Shown: one piece after another, positions 34,959-50,100 of the stretch
How positions within the stretch are numbered: the first letter of the stretch is position 1
Layout of the letters: each line of letters begins with the position of its first letter
NCBI RefSeq assembly: GCF_000189635.1
Contig: NW_002476559.1
Span: 2,088,252-2,152,251, forward strand
DNA from: Tetrahymena thermophila SB210
Taxonomy: Eukaryota; Ciliophora; Oligohymenophorea; Hymenostomatida; Tetrahymenidae
Length of the DNA: 64,000 nt
Direction: 5' to 3'
Notes under the pieces: generated by a model
Databases searched by the model: none
What the model was told of the DNA's origin: nothing
The model's input: only the letters and a program-made list of their open reading frames with translations
Position numbers and translations under genes: made by a program

Positions 34959-36262
34959 AAGTGAATTAAAAAATTTATGATTTGGAACATAAAGATAATT
35001 TAAAAAGATAATATTAGCAAGTTTAATAAATTAATTTATATATGATATCTATTTTCAATCAATATTAAATATATTCACTCTATCAATATTTCTCCTATTT
35101 TTAAATTTATTTTATTCATTTACTCTTGTTTATTTCATCCAAATACATTAAAATAAATAACATAAAACTATTTTTTTAGATTAAAAAAAGAAGACAATTT
35201 TAAATGCTTTTTTGATTGTATTAACAAAATTTGAATTCAGCAAAGAAAAGAAATAATAAATAAATAAATAATATTCAATTTATCATTGCTAAAAATTTAG
35301 CTAGTCCTTAAAGGGACACAAATTTTTATTTGTTAGTTTCTTAGAGTTTATTAATTATTTTAATAGATAAATATTTTGGCTCTTATTAAGTTTGAATGTT
35401 TTAAAAATGAAATACCTTCAAAAAAATTAAATTATAGAAATATTATATTTTACATTTAGATTTGTTAATTAAGTGAGACATTTAGATAGCAAATTACTAT
35501 TTAAAATAAACAAGACATTTTTTTCTAAAAAATTATTAGTCAATTTATTTTCAATTATTTATAAGATATTCTTTGAATATTATTGTATGGTATGAATCAT
35601 TGTGTCTTCGTCATATCCTGATTGAATTTCAAATCTAATTTTGGTTTTCGTAATTACTTTATGATAATATTAAGCTATTTACAGTATTTCTTTGAAAAAC
35701 ATGACCAACGAGATTTTATTGTAAAAAAAAAATTTTTAGTTTGGTATTTATGTGATAAACCTTCAAAAATATTTTAAAGGGAGTATTTAATTAATGAGGA
35801 TTGATGGTATAATCAACGAAGCAAGCATGAAATAAGTCAATAAATAAGTTATTAAACAAAAATATTTAAAATTTAAATTTTTTCTCTAATTATACTGAAC
35901 AAGTTTTTAAATCAAAAAACAAACAAGATTACAGAGAGCTACTTTTTAAAAAATTTTATCTTTTAATTTATAAGAAAACAAAAATAATAATTTATTAATT
36001 TAAATAAACACTCTTCAGAGAATTTAAAATAATTTCTGTGTTTAAAAAAATTTTAATTAAATAAACAAAAAAGTATAAAAATTTTTATTATCATCAAGAA
36101 GCTTACCAAACAATTAATAGCTTACTTATTAGAATATAAGAGTTTTAGTTTAAATATTCTAAAAAGAAGTGAGTTAATGTTGATATGTGTTTTTCTAATT
36201 AAAAGAAACAAAAGAATAGAAAAATAATTAATTAAACAAATTCTTTGAAAAGTAAAAAAGAA
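34959..36262. other. Intergenic, no gene seen
   Basis: AT-rich spacer of 1.3 kb without a convincing frame on either strand. Confidence 0.5.
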
Positions 36263-36898
36263 ATGAGTAAGGTAGCAAATAGCAATGATAATAAAATACG
36301 CATTCTTTTTTGTGGAAATATAAATGTTGGTAAGTCATGTATAATTTAAAGGTTAATTACCAATAATTTTATAGAAAACTACACTCCTACAGTTGGAGTT
36401 GACTTTAGATCAATATATTATTAAATTAATTAAACAAAGGTCTAAGTCAATCTATTAGATATTCCTGGATAGGATAGATATAATGCATTAACACTGTCTT
36501 AAATAAGAAATGTAGATGGAGTTGTCTTTGTCTATGATATTTCTGACATGGATTCTTTCACAGATATTATAAATTGGTAATAAAAAATTTAAAGTGCAGC
36601 TCATGAAAATACTTTTTAAACTCTTCTTGGAAATAAATGTGATTTATTAGATAGATAGGTGCCTTTCAATAAAGGATTAGAATTTGCAGAGTCTAAAAGT
36701 ATGAATTTCTTTGAGACCTCAGCTAAAAATGGTAAAGATGTAGTAAATTCAGTTCAGAGTTTAGCTCAAAAAATATTTTGTGAAAGGTTGATGAATTAAA
36801 ATTAATAAAAAAATGATGAGAATGGCACAGTTAAGCTTTAAAAATCGAAACTAACCTTTCTAAATTTTTTTAAGGGTGCTTATAATTACTATTGTTGA
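36263..36898 (+). CDS. Divergent Rab-type small GTPase
   Basis: Intronless, 211 residues. All five G motifs are present: P-loop GNINVGKSC (about 18-26), switch I with YTPTVGVDF, switch II DIPGQDRY in place of the usual DTAGQERF (the catalytic Gln, coded TAG, is kept), NKCDL for guanine recognition and ETSAKNG. The TVGVDF sequence and overall spacing are Rab-like. The protein ends YNYYC, a single C-terminal cysteine and not the usual CC or CxC, so prenylation would be non-standard. The tail before it is Gln/Asn/Lys rich. Likely a membrane-traffic regulator of ciliate-specific type; the subfamily cannot be named from the sequence alone. No neighbour suggests a pathway. Confidence 0.88.
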
Positions 36899-37815
36899 AG
36901 TTATTAATGGTTTATGTACAGGAAAAATATATTCCTTTATACTTTAAGTAAATTGAAAATAATGATTTTCTATATAATAAAAATTATAAAAATATATATA
37001 TATTCAAATGTTCTATATTAATAATAATGCATATAAATGTAACCAAATTAAACTTAATTGCTTCATATAAATAAAATAAAAGAAAAATTACATTAATTAA
37101 AATATTTAAAAATTACTTGAAATATTTTGAAAATAAAAAAATGAACTTCCTAAATTATTTATTTAAATAAATTTAACAAAACGTAATGAAATTAATAGTT
37201 GGACAAAGCTAAAAGGATGTTTAAGTAAAAGATATTTGTTAAGATAAATATTTAAATAATATTAAATAAATTTTATGTTTAAATTAAAGAAATAATAAAT
37301 AAATGACTTAGAAAATGTTACAATTTTCTATTTTTAAATATTCTTTAAATTTTATATAACTTAATTCAAAATTTATCATTCTCAATCTAATTACTTAATT
37401 GTAAAGTATATTCTTAAGATTTGGATTACGTTTTATGGCACAAGTTTAAGTTAGGTTGAATACAATTATACTAATTATGTATCTACAATTAATTTAGAAT
37501 TAAATTCAGTAAAGCTAAGTTTAGGGAAAAATAAAAAAGCATATTATATCAATAGGTAAATAACAAATAAGTAAATAAATTTTGGTAGATTGAATAAAAC
37601 ACTGAAAGTTTTAGCTTAGATTTGGCATAAATTAACTTTATGAATAATTACAATATATTAAAGATATACATATCGATTTGTTATTTATAACTAACTAACT
37701 AACTAATTAATTAACTTATTAATTTTTGTTAATCTAATTTTTATATTAAAATAATTAATTCTAGCTGCTTTCTTTCTTTATTGATTGATTGCTTGCTTGA
37801 ATAATTGTTCGCTTT
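36899..37815. other. Intergenic between convergent genes, no gene seen
   Basis: AT-rich; holds the 3' ends of the Rab-type and Aha1-type genes. A short TAAC/TTAA simple repeat lies near 37690-37720. Confidence 0.5.
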
Positions 37816-38831
37816 TCATTTTTATTCAGACCATTGAGAGAACTTTTCCTTCAATTCTTATTCTTTAGCTTTTTGTTCATAGAAAATTTATTCCTTTTCT
37901 TTACCTTTTTCTTCTCTTGCTTTTTGAGTAGCTTCTTGATTTTACAATCTCTTTTGCTCGTCTTACTTAAGCTTTTCAGGATTGCTTTCATATTCGGCTA
38001 ATTATTTAGTAAAGTCCTTAAGTAATTTTTTTAACTCTTCTTTCATTTGCTTTTAAATGATTCTTTTAGCAATATCACCACATTTATTCTTGGTGTTTAA
38101 AGTAACATGATCAACCTATTTTAGTGTGATTTATAGATAAATTTATTGAATTTCTTTTTAATAGAAAAAATTATTTTATTACTTCGAAATCCAAATCATC
38201 AGGGTTGATGTCGTGAATCTTAAAGTAACCATCGGCATCTTCTTCGTCGTTTTCAGCTAAATTTTAGAAACATAAAAGTCTTAAGCAAAAAGTATTTCAC
38301 AACTCGCTTGCTATTAAATCCAAAATTAAAAAAAAAACTACCTTTAAAATCAACTTCGACATTGAATTCGTAGCAGAGAATTTGTTTACCCTTTCTGACA
38401 TTGATTTCAGCCTTTATTTAAAAAAATCAAAGTTAAAATTCTGCTTTAATAGCTGATTTGAAAATTAATAAGCTACATCTCCATTGATGGATTTAATCTT
38501 TGAATTTTAAACTTTAACACCGTCTTATTCAATTGAGATACTCAAAATTATTTCTTCAAGAAGCTTCTTAGCTTGAGGAGTGTAGTTCTTTTGTTCCCTT
38601 TATTAAAAGTAAATAAATTAAGCTTATTTTGTTATAATTTAAATGTCTAAATATCTTTCTATCTATCTTTCTTATTATTTTATTGCGGAAAAAATTTATA
38701 GACTAATAGTCTACTTAAAAATTTTTGAAGGATTAAAACAACAATATAAATTTTAGAAGTTTTATTAAGAATTACCAATGCCATGAGTTAACGTTCCAAA
38801 CAGATCCTGCAGCTTATTTTCTATCAACCAT
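37816..38831 (-). CDS. Aha1/Hch1-type Hsp90 co-chaperone (N-terminal domain protein)
   Basis: Five exons on the minus strand: 38831-38776, 38597-38477, 38411-38342, 38256-38183 and 38115-37816, giving 206 residues. The start of the protein, SVWNVNSWHWEQKNYTPQAK, matches the NVNNWHW signature of the Aha1 N-terminal domain, and the following GDAEINVRKGKQILCYEFNVEVDF block matches the RKGK beta strands that contact Hsp90. Aha1 stimulates the Hsp90 ATPase through this domain. The C-terminal domain of full-length Aha1 is absent; in its place is a charged Lys/Glu/Gln coiled-coil tail of about 70 residues. In layout it is therefore closest to yeast Hch1, or a split Aha1. Intron positions are supported by a continuous domain match across every junction. 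Confidence 0.87.
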
Positions 38832-41173
38832 TTTTAATTTTAATGTAGTTTTTTTTTTTGGAATTTACCTTGTATAAGTAAGTGAGTTAATATTTATATC
38901 TTTTTTGAAAAATTTAATTAATTATTAATTAATTTAGGAACGACGAGATACACTTACTTAGCTTAATTTTTAATGAGTCTTTTAAAATTTAGTATATTTT
39001 TCTCTTTAAAATAAATAAACCACTACCAAAAAACCAAATAAACAAATAATAAGAAGATTCTTTGATTATTTTTGTTATAAAAAATCAGAAATCTTTAGAA
39101 TTATTCCATTTTCTAAATTCCTTAAAATGATTCGTTTAAAATTTTGAATAAATTTAAAAAGAAAACTCATAAATAAATAAATATTTCTTATTATTTGTTC
39201 ACATTTAAAATTAATTTATTAAACCCTAAAATTAGCTTTTGTTATTTAGACAAAAAAAGAAATAATTAATTCTGAAATACAAAATTTGAACCGTAATTAA
39301 TGAAATTGATTTAATATCAAATATTTAGATTTAAATAAAGAAAAATAAATAAATAAGCTTAAATCTTTTAAGATTATTTAATAAAAAAATTATTTTTATC
39401 TAATTGCTTGATGTAAAAAATGCAATATACATTAATTAATAAACATCAATATAGAATTAGAGGATATACATTTTTAAAAATTTTAGTTTTCATTGAATTA
39501 TTTATTTTTGAAAAAGTAAAAGTTTTAAAAATCTATATGGATGAATTTATTTAATTTTACAAAGGTGTAGGTGTTTAAACTTAATATTCAAAAGAAGAAA
39601 AGTATTTTTTCATTATTTAAAGCTTATTACAACTCAATTATTATTTTTAATAAAAAACACATATCATTTAAGAATAAAAATATTATTTATCTCTTTGGTT
39701 TTTAAGCCTAAAAAGGCATAAAATCTTAAATAAAATTAAAAAATAAATATATATTTAATTTTTGTGCTTTCACTTTAAAAAAAAATCAGTAAATTATTCA
39801 ATCATTTATTTTTGAATCTTAATTTTTCTTAAATTTAACTTTTTATCTTAGTTATTAATTTAAGTATTTAATTATTTATTGAAAAAAGTAATATCTCTTG
39901 AAAATAAAATTAAATCTATTAAATAAATGAATTTTTTAATTTTTAAAATTAATTAAATTTTAAAAATTCTAACAGTTTCTTAATAAATTTTATCAAATAA
40001 AAACATATAATTTGATAATCATTAATATCTAACTAATATTTTTAATTTTATGTCTTAGATTTTAATAAATTTTTATTAAATAGAAAAAAATAGAATTAGA
40101 TTCTTTGACTTCTATTTATATATTTAGTTATTTATTCACTAAAATGATAATATTAGTAAAAATAAAAACATAGTGATGATTTGTAAAAAAATCTATTAGT
40201 CCAGTAAATTTTTGTAACTATGTAATTTAATGTCACTTTAGTTTTATAAAAATTATCAATATAAAATAAATTTAACAATTTCATAATAAATTCATTTAAT
40301 GAGAGGTTATGATCAATTTATAATCACCATTTATTTTTTTAGCTGATTTTCTTTTTTTTAGAGTTGAGCATTTTATTAAATTATTTAAAAGATAAATTTT
40401 TAATTTCTGATATTTAATATGATAACATTTTTAAGATATATTCTTAGTAATTTACTTGGCTAATTAGCTTTTAAGGACTAAAATACTTTAAAAGAATATA
40501 TGTAAAATAATTTTTTTTATGATGAGAATTTGTTTATTTTGCCTTAATGTATATAATTATTTCTTTACACTTATTTAATTGATTAATTATTTCTATTTAA
40601 AAAATCAAATGAAATTTTATTCAAAATTTTAATGGATATTATACTTTTATATTGAATTTAGATATAAAATTTAGATACAGTAATTTTTTGAATGATTTGT
40701 TTATTTATTTTGTTTTATGCACTCTTATCAGTATGAAGATATTTAATAAAAATGTTGTTTGTAGATCTATCTATCTATATTTCTATGAATTTAATTACCT
40801 ATTTATCTTTTTAAACAAAATATTAAAATGATAAAAGTAAAGATAAATAGCATGTATGCAAGCAAGCAAGCAAATAAGCAAGTAAACAAATAGGTAAAGC
40901 ATGTTTTATAACTTTTTTGAATATGAGGAGAATAATAAAGGAGAGTAATAATTAAGATAAAAATCATATAGTTAGTTATTAATATAAATAAACAAATAAT
41001 AATAAATAATTTATCTTAAAACTAATATTAATATTATAAAGCAATTAATTGATTAACATTAGAAAGAAAATTTAGGTTTAAGGCATACAAAGTATTTAAA
41101 ATAAATAGTGAACAAAGATCATACATAAATTATAAATAAATTTTCGAATAGTCAGCGCAAAATTTAATTTATT
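38832..41173. other. Long intergenic region, no gene seen
   Basis: About 2.3 kb of AT-rich DNA. Open frames of up to about 90 codons exist (for example near 39538) but have the composition expected of AT-rich noncoding DNA with one stop codon. GCAA repeats lie near 40857-40890. Confidence 0.5.
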
Positions 41174-44100
41174 ATGAGGTTACTGAAGATACTCTTTCAG
41201 GAAAGTGCTCTATTTTCGTTACTTATTGCATTAGTTTATTGCTTAAGAGCCGTAAAAGCTGGGCAAATATTTGGATAAAGCATAGTAGTAGATTATAACT
41301 ATGATGGTTATGCATAAAAAATAACGTTACTGGTTTAATTTGAATCATCTTTAGGCAACACTGAAGCCATGCAGATCTAATTTCCAACTAGTTTAGGTCC
41401 TAGCAACTAGGTTTTCGGAAGCATTTACGAAGATGGAATTGACTTGTTATTAGCAGGAAATGTTGTATCAGACTCTACTAGCTAAAACAACTATTATATT
41501 TTTGCGTTCAATGCCAATTTAAAAGCAAACGTATTCTATCGAATTGAAATAACATTTGTAAACTAAATTATTAATAATTTGGTATTCAATGATCCAATTT
41601 CGATGTTCACCATGTCATAAATTGGTTCTAATTCTATCATATACGATTCGAACCCTTCTCTTTTTTACCTCTACATTGCTCCTAATATACCCAATGAAAC
41701 TCTGATCGTCAACATTTAGCTGAATTCAAAACCTCAAGAAGAGTACATCACTGATCCAGGAATCATTTATTCTTCATTCATAGATATAACTCCATCTATA
41801 TCTAATAGTTAAGGTAAATGGCATTTCAGTCTTATTGTGATACAAATAGTGTTTAGTTTTAGTTGATTCAAATGTCAATTTAGCCATTTTTAAAATAAAT
41901 AAATAAACAAATAAATACTTTGGGAGAATTTAATAAGGAGAATAAAGCACTAAGATTTAATGCAAACAATTAAAAAAGCACATAAAATAAATAGAGTCCA
42001 AGATTAATTTTAAAAGTCAGTAATATTTATTAAGAAACCAGAAATAGATATCAAAGCCAATAAATAAATAATACAACAAATTTTAGATCAAATTTATTAT
42101 ATAAATTAAACATTTCAATACTTTATTAATTAGAAAAAGTTAGATTTAACAAATAAAACATTTTTAAATAGAATTAACTAATTTTTGTTAAAACTCATAA
42201 TTTTTTTATTTAATGCAATTAATTTAATTCAATCCAGTACTAGTTTTTTCCTTCTAACAAACACTGTTTTTTTTTATGAAACTGTAATCCTTTTTAAAAA
42301 TTTTTTTAGCTTTATAAAACCACAATTCTATTTTATATTATTAATATAATAAATTTAAAACAAATATTTAACTTTATAAAATTATAAAGGTGGATACTAC
42401 TATGTTTACATTGATGTAGGACCAAATATTATTGGAAGTACAAATGGTGCAGATTTTTAGTTTGTGGGTAAGTGCTAATCTGTTGAAAATAAATGTGATC
42501 CAACTTAAAATGATCCTAATTGCATCAATATAAATCAGGTATAATTTTACTAGTTTATTATTAATGCTTGAAAATCATTTTTATTTAGGTGAAAAGTAAC
42601 TGCACGATTGATAGCTAAACAGGAAGGATACAATTTATTTAAAAAGATCCGATCATAGCTTAATAGCCAATTCGTATTAATGTAGAAATTAAAAATCCTC
42701 TTTATGTATCCCAAAGAGATATTAAAGTATACTCGGCATCTATTAATGATAAGAGGTATTAAGCATTATTTTATTATTTTTACAAACCTTTTTATACAAA
42801 TTTATATAAAAAGACCAATGGAAAAAGGTAGATTAGCTTTAGCTTTGAGAGTTACTTAAGTTTAAATTTAGGTTAAGAAGATTTAGTACTTGTGGGGTGT
42901 CGACTAGAAAGAAAGTATTTTTTCACCATACAAATTATTTAAAGCTGCTTCTGCTACTCCTTTAGCAGGACCTATAAATTCGTTTTAAATCTACTTTACA
43001 ATTCCTACTATCGTTCCTGAAGGTAGTGATTTGACTTTGTCCTTAGAAACTGATTCAACCAGTTGTCTTGAGCACTCTATTATTACAAACCTTCCTGTTT
43101 AATCTGGAAAATAAAAGGTTTCGTGCTATTTCACAATTGTAAGTACGCTTGGATACATCAAATGTGTTAATATAGGTGCTTTTTAGGATCCCTCTATTTA
43201 GTATTTTATTGCAGCAAAAGTATATTATGCTAATAGTGCACCTGATCCAGTCAATTTCGGTGGAATATCTATAAAATCAGTGGTTTTAGATGGTAATGGA
43301 TAACCTATTCCTAATATTAATCTATTTGGAGATGCATTAGGATAGAAGATTACTCTATAAGCAAATACTGAATATTTAGACACAAGTGGATGGCATTCTA
43401 GCGCTGCATGGAGTTTAGGTACTACTCAAATTATATCTACTCCTGATGATGGTACACTCTCAGGTGTCCCAAATGGTATTAATGCTCTACTTACAGGATA
43501 ATTAAATACAGTCGGAATAATACCTTCACTTCAAACAAGCCAGTAACTCATATTTTTCTTGAAAGTCACTCCTAGTCAAGTAATCAATTAAATTAGCTGC
43601 ACTTAATTCATTCACTAAAGTTTTAAAATGAAAATTTCATTAAATTATTTGCTATTAATTAATTAATTTTAAAATTCGAAAGCGATCATTTCATTCTAAA
43701 TAAATTTGGAAATTATTAATTAAATAATTCGCTTATTTGATTTTAGCTAAATCGTGAATAATTAACTAGATTTAGAAATGAGATTTAAATATCTTTTAAT
43801 ATCAAAATTAAATATTTAATTAAAAAAAATAAATAATTTAAAACCATGTTAAAACAATTAAATTTATCTATCTATTCCTTTAGATTTTACTATTGATTAT
43901 AAATGTAGATTGGTACAGATAATAATTATTACAGAATGAGCATTTTATATAACCCTTCTGTGGTAAAGTATGTAACAGGATATGAAACAAAGGGTATTGA
44001 TTTTGCAGCTTATTCTTCGACAAACTCAAAATGGGAGCTTGATTAATTTGTTTGTTATTCATAGGCTAATAAACAATGTGTGTGGTATAATAAGCCATAG

Positions 44101-47100
44101 TTACAGGCTAATACTATTGAGTTTACCTATAACTCTTTAATTTCTAATCCTTATGCTTTTGTGAGATTTGAATGCGGACTAACAACTGCTGGAGTTCCTG
44201 TCTCTACTTGCAATAATTTTTAAGGTTATATTAAAAATAATTAATGAAAAAATAAAATTTCTAATTAATTATGAAATTATTTTAGGATAAGGAACAGCGA
44301 ATACCTAAGCAGGAGCCCTTTCAATGAGAAATGTTTATTTTGATAGTGGATTCTAATCATCTATATATCCTGATGACAAACTATTAGATTTTATTATCAC
44401 TTTTGAGCAGAAAAAATTTAGTGATCCTAATACAGTCTATACAACAGTTTCTACTCAACTTATTAATGCTTACACTATTCAAAACTATAGATTAAGTAAT
44501 ATAAAAGTATCTTATATCAACCTCTACTCATAAAGCTCAGGTACTATTTAATCTAACAACGGTTTCTATGTACCTACAATGCTTAGAATTGGTGGTTCAA
44601 TTCTCAGATCTGAATCCTTAAACCTCGATGTACACTAATAAATTTCCATTTGCTTTTTTTATCAATAATAAAAAATTTTTTAATTATTAGAAAATTCATG
44701 TGTTTTTAGACGAAAATGTTGATGCTTCGAATTTTATGGAAAACTACAGCACTGATTAAAGTGATCACAGTATTGGATGTAGCTAAGCTACTTGTTAGTA
44801 TTTTGCTAATTCAGGAGCGTTTTTGTCTTCAGACACTTGGTTTAATTAAAAAAAAATTGAAATTACTAATTTGCCAAACATTTAAAACGAATTTAACATT
44901 CTTATACCTATTACTAACTTAAATGGAAAGCTTCCTATTCGTTTAGTAATTGCCTTTACCAGCTCTCAAAATACTGTTTTTGGATTAGGTGGCTTAGATA
45001 AAGTTCTCAACGCTTTTAGAGTGGCTGGTCTTCCAGTCTATGGTAAATTGCAAAGCCCTATACCTACTATGAACGGAATAGCAAATAATGTTGCTGCACT
45101 CAGTGGATATACTGCTTTATGGGCAGAAAGTGATTCATTCTTTAATTATTTTAAAAAAATTTTTAATTTCATTTTTCATAAAAATAGCTGGAAATACTTT
45201 CAACTATAAGATGGATATTACAAATGTTGGTGTTTAAAGTACAGTTACTCAGACCTCGCTTGCTGGAGATGCTACTACTAAATTAGTTATTTCTTAACCA
45301 AGTAAATTACCATTAAATAATTTGAAAGTTAATTTTTTAACAAATAAAATTAGCTGATGCATAAATGTATGGTGCTGGATTAACAATAACTAGCTTTAGT
45401 TAGAATATATTTAGTATTAGTTAAATATAATTCAGTACTCCTCCATCCACCGGTGCTTAATCCTGTACAACTTTCTAGTATAAAATTAATACCAATACTG
45501 CTCCATAAGAAAGGTAAAATTAATACAATTATGTTGTATATTGCCCAATAGACGACTATACCTATAAGATCGACAATACTGCAACTCCTAGTGCATTTAG
45601 TATTATTATCAAGAATCCTTCCTTCCCTGGTTTCTTTGTAAATGGATATGATCTTTCTACAGTTTTTTCTTATGCTTTTTCTAATAACAAAGGTATTATT
45701 GATTGCTTTACAATTATATAAAATAAACAAACAAAAATTTTATTTAGGTAGTTTAATTGCGTTTAATGTAGAATCTTAGACAGTTGCTACTTAGGTAGCA
45801 ACAGGTGTTGGAGCTCCATGGGCTTGTACAACTAACACAGTTACCCAAATTTCACCCTCTAGTACAGGAAGACAAAAACTATAATTTGTAATCTAATGGA
45901 ATAACTCTGATTTGAAGATAGACTCAACTGTACTAAACGGGTATGCTTCATTAGATGTTAAAGTAACTTTTACTGATATAACTGGTCTTACTTTTTTGGT
46001 TACTGCTACTCCTAAAATCTATTGTCAGAATGATTAGTTTAGTTGTGAGGGAACCATCACAGGCAATAGCATAGATTTCATTTTGAAACCTTTAAAAAAT
46101 AATGTAATTTACACAATAGAGCGTTCTCAAAATATTGTTATAACTACTTTCCTTACTGTTGGAACTCCTGCCAGTTCTCTTAAATATAATATTGATATTC
46201 TTATTCCAACACAAAAGACTGGAAAGAACTATATTTATGGTGATTCTTATAATAACATTATTTACTAACAATGCGCATAGAATCCATTTGTATTTAGCGC
46301 AAATCCTTATGGAAATTCTCTTGAAGTAACAGATATCTCATACGAAATTCTAAATTAACATGCTAGAGGTACTTTCTCTTTTAATTTCAAATCTATCAGT
46401 GCACGTGAGGAGTTTTATTCAACTAGTTAGTATATTTTTACTCTTGGATTTATGGCAAGTGCTGATAATATAAGTGTCTTACAGTAAAATAGTATTTTTT
46501 GCTATGTGATGGAAAGAGATTATACTACTACAAATAGTCCTTTTTAGGTTTCACACAGATGGAAGACTCTTTAAATTGCACCAACTTTTGCTACTATCAC
46601 TCTTACTCCTCAAGATTTCTTTGTTAACCCTCAAAACTACCAATTTAAGGTAATTTTAATAAACTTTCTTTTTGTTTTATCACTAGTAAAATACAGTTAA
46701 AAAAATTTCTTTTTATTTTGCCATTAAATTTCAAAATAAAAAATTAAATTAGGTTGTTTGTGTTGGAGGTGTGACAACTGATGGAGTCATAACTACAGGT
46801 TTAACCGCAGCATGGAAAGACGGAAGCGATACAATACAATAAACTGCTGCTCCTGTGCTATCAGGAAATTAGATTAATCCTCAAGTAGTTTTTACTAATC
46901 CTCCAACAATTGTTTCTCGTTTATTTGCTAGTCCTGGTATGGAAGCACATTATAAATTTAAGATATAAATCAAGACTCCCTTGACTGTTTAGAGTAGAAT
47001 TTATATTGACTTTGGAATCGGATTCTCGCCTCGTATTAACAAGAATGGCCATGCAGAATGCTACATCACTGATTCTCCAACTTTTGATATATAATAAGGA

Positions 47101-50100
47101 TCTTAAACTCTAACTCTTTGTGAAATAATTAATAGCAGAAGACTGAAGGTATATGCAAATGATTTAGTTTCCTCACTATTTTATATTGATGTATTGGGTG
47201 TTTCAATGCCACAAAAATAACCAGCATTTGCCATTTCAAGGCCTGTCCATTGGATTGGTGTTGATGATGATGGTGACTTAACAAACGGAATTGTAGAGTA
47301 AGGTACATTTTTAGACACCTTCCCTTCTTCAATAACATCTTTCTCAGTAATGTCTCTTTTGAATATTCAGCAAAATACAAATATTATTCGTAGAGCTCAT
47401 TCACTCAACTTTACTATTTAGACTCAACGTGCAAATATACTATCAACCAATTTATTCTACATAGACTTCCCATATTAATATGATTCAATAACTAGAGGTG
47501 ACAACTATCCTTGCACATTCTAAAGAAATAACTTATCCACTTATCCAAAGAATGCCTAGTCGTATGTTGCAAGCCCAAATTTAGCTTTGAAATGTGATTT
47601 TATTTCCAAGAGAAGGTAATTTTAGCACAAATTTTTAAAATTATTTTTCCTTAACTAACAAATAAATAAATATTTAAATAACTCCATAACAAAAACACAA
47701 ATAATTAGACTATATTGAATAAATTCTAATGATAATTTTTATTAATTTGTTAACAAAAATAATTGACTTAACAAATAAAAAAATTTTTTAAATAAATATT
47801 GCTTAATTAATTAAAAGAATGAGGATCACAATAAATAAATAAGATGATTAAACTCAAAGCAGTACTTATGAAACTTATAGCATTTTTGTTTAAAATATTG
47901 TATCCCCCAGTTAAGTAGTATCTGGACTTAGATTCACAATTTTCGCTAGTGATAGTGCAAATTTAAATGCTATTATCCTGATTGCGTAAGATTACAGTGC
48001 AGGATTTATTAGTTATGTAGCTGAAACAGAAAAGACAGATTTGTAATGGAATTCCATTTAACTACAATAATCATAACAAAATGTTGTGCTTACTACCTTA
48101 AGCTATCTTTATAATTACTATTCTCCAGTTTAATACTTTAATGCCTATATTGGTTTTTATAATTGTGATATGTAGCTTTAACCTAAATCTAATACTCAAA
48201 ATGTATTTAAAAATACTTTCTAGTATAGCTTCAATAATTATATTAGCAACTTTTATTTTGATAATATAACTAATTACTTAGAAACAGCCTTCACTGGATA
48301 GGCAGTAAGTCAATTTAAATTAGCAGCATAATAATCAACTTCACCAGGAATCTACACTCTTCATCCAATTAAGAGTAGTGGAGATACTTTGTAGTAATAC
48401 ATGGACTTACCTCCCTTAAATGTAGTAGTTAGCACAAATAAGTGTCAAATAAACGCTGCAAGTAATGCTTACAATTTACCTGCAGATGGCTAAACACTAC
48501 CTATAATATTTGATTTCACAAATTGCTATCCTGCATAAAGCATCTAATACATACCTACTAATGACTTAGGAGATCCTACATAGCTTGTTGTAGATTAGTA
48601 AAAATTCCATTCTAATTTTAGCATACCGCATTAAAAAAATTCTAAAAAAGTTATTAATTTTATTTTTAAATTTAAGGACTACTTATTAAGACACTGTTGA
48701 TGGTTCAAAAGGTAATTACAAAACAAATTATAGGATGATTATGATATTCAAGCCAAAGTCAAGTAACTTAATACCAGTAGGAACTGTAATTAACTTAAGT
48801 TTCAATTTAGGAGGATACAATCTTCTTAGCTATAATCCTCCTAATAATGTTTAATTAACAGTAACTGCTGCTTTGGGATCAATTTCTGCACCAGTAGCAG
48901 CTGGTATTGTTATAGTTTCCTAACAAGCAAATACTATTGTAGTATAATTTTCATGTGACTAACCATCAATTGTTTTATACCAAGTTGGTTTAGAAGATAA
49001 TACTCCACCTGCATACACTGCAATAATCACTTAACTCACAAGTAATTAAATTAAATACAATATATTCTTTTAAATTTAGACTATCTTATTGAAATTAAAA
49101 TTTTACTTCATAATAATTTAAATTTAATTTTTAAGCTTAAGTAATTAATAAAATATTTATCAAACAAAATGAAAGAATATATTAGATAATTAAAAGCACT
49201 ATAAATTAACACTTATAAATAATTTAATGATATTTAAATATTTGAGTATAACAATTGTTTTAATATATAGGTGCAAGAGATTTCTTTAGTGATAATGCTG
49301 ATTATCAATACTTTAAATAATATGGTAGATTAGTCATTCCAGTAGCTAATGGAAATATTTAGCAAACAATAACAAATTTATAGAGTTCATCAGTATATAA
49401 CATATACTATTATTGCCTTAACTAACAACCTTAAGCCAGTGCTGTTTAAACAGCATCCTTTTAGGTAACATCTAATTAAGGATATTTACTTAAGATAAAC
49501 TTATATTTCAGTGATATGATAACCTATGCTTAAAATCAAGATATAGCATGTGCAATGACTTAAGCTTTTTCACTTAATTCTCAACGTATTGTAACTGATT
49601 AAGATGTCTAATGTGGTGGTTAATACCCATACTTTGTGAAAACTGTTTCTTCTTAATATAAAAAGCAAATATCAGTCAATAAATAATACTAATACTCGTA
49701 TTACATTTTACCTGATAAGACTTTAGTATAGGATTTAGTTAATCTTCAAATTAAAGAAATTATACAATACAGTACTTTTAATTTGACTCTTCTCAGCAAC
49801 GCCCAAAATCCTTAGCTATTCCCTCTTCTATTAGATACTGAAACAGAAGATATTTTAACCTAATCTCAAGTCTCAGCCTCTTTAAATGTCGCTTCTTTAG
49901 ATACTAATTATGCAACTCTTAATTTCACTTTAATAGGATAGAAAGGTTACATTTATATTGGCATAATGGCAGGATCATAAAATATTTAATTCTAAAATTT
50001 CTTATAATTGGTAAATTATAACAATTTGCTTTATTTCTGGAGTAGTTATGTTCCTCGTGATATTTTACAAACAGTCACATTTACGAATCTTTAACCATAA

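Noticed and set aside
45380-45730. Minus-strand frame of 116 codons
   Set aside because: Lies opposite exon 9 of the large surface-protein gene, which is in frame with its neighbours on the plus strand.
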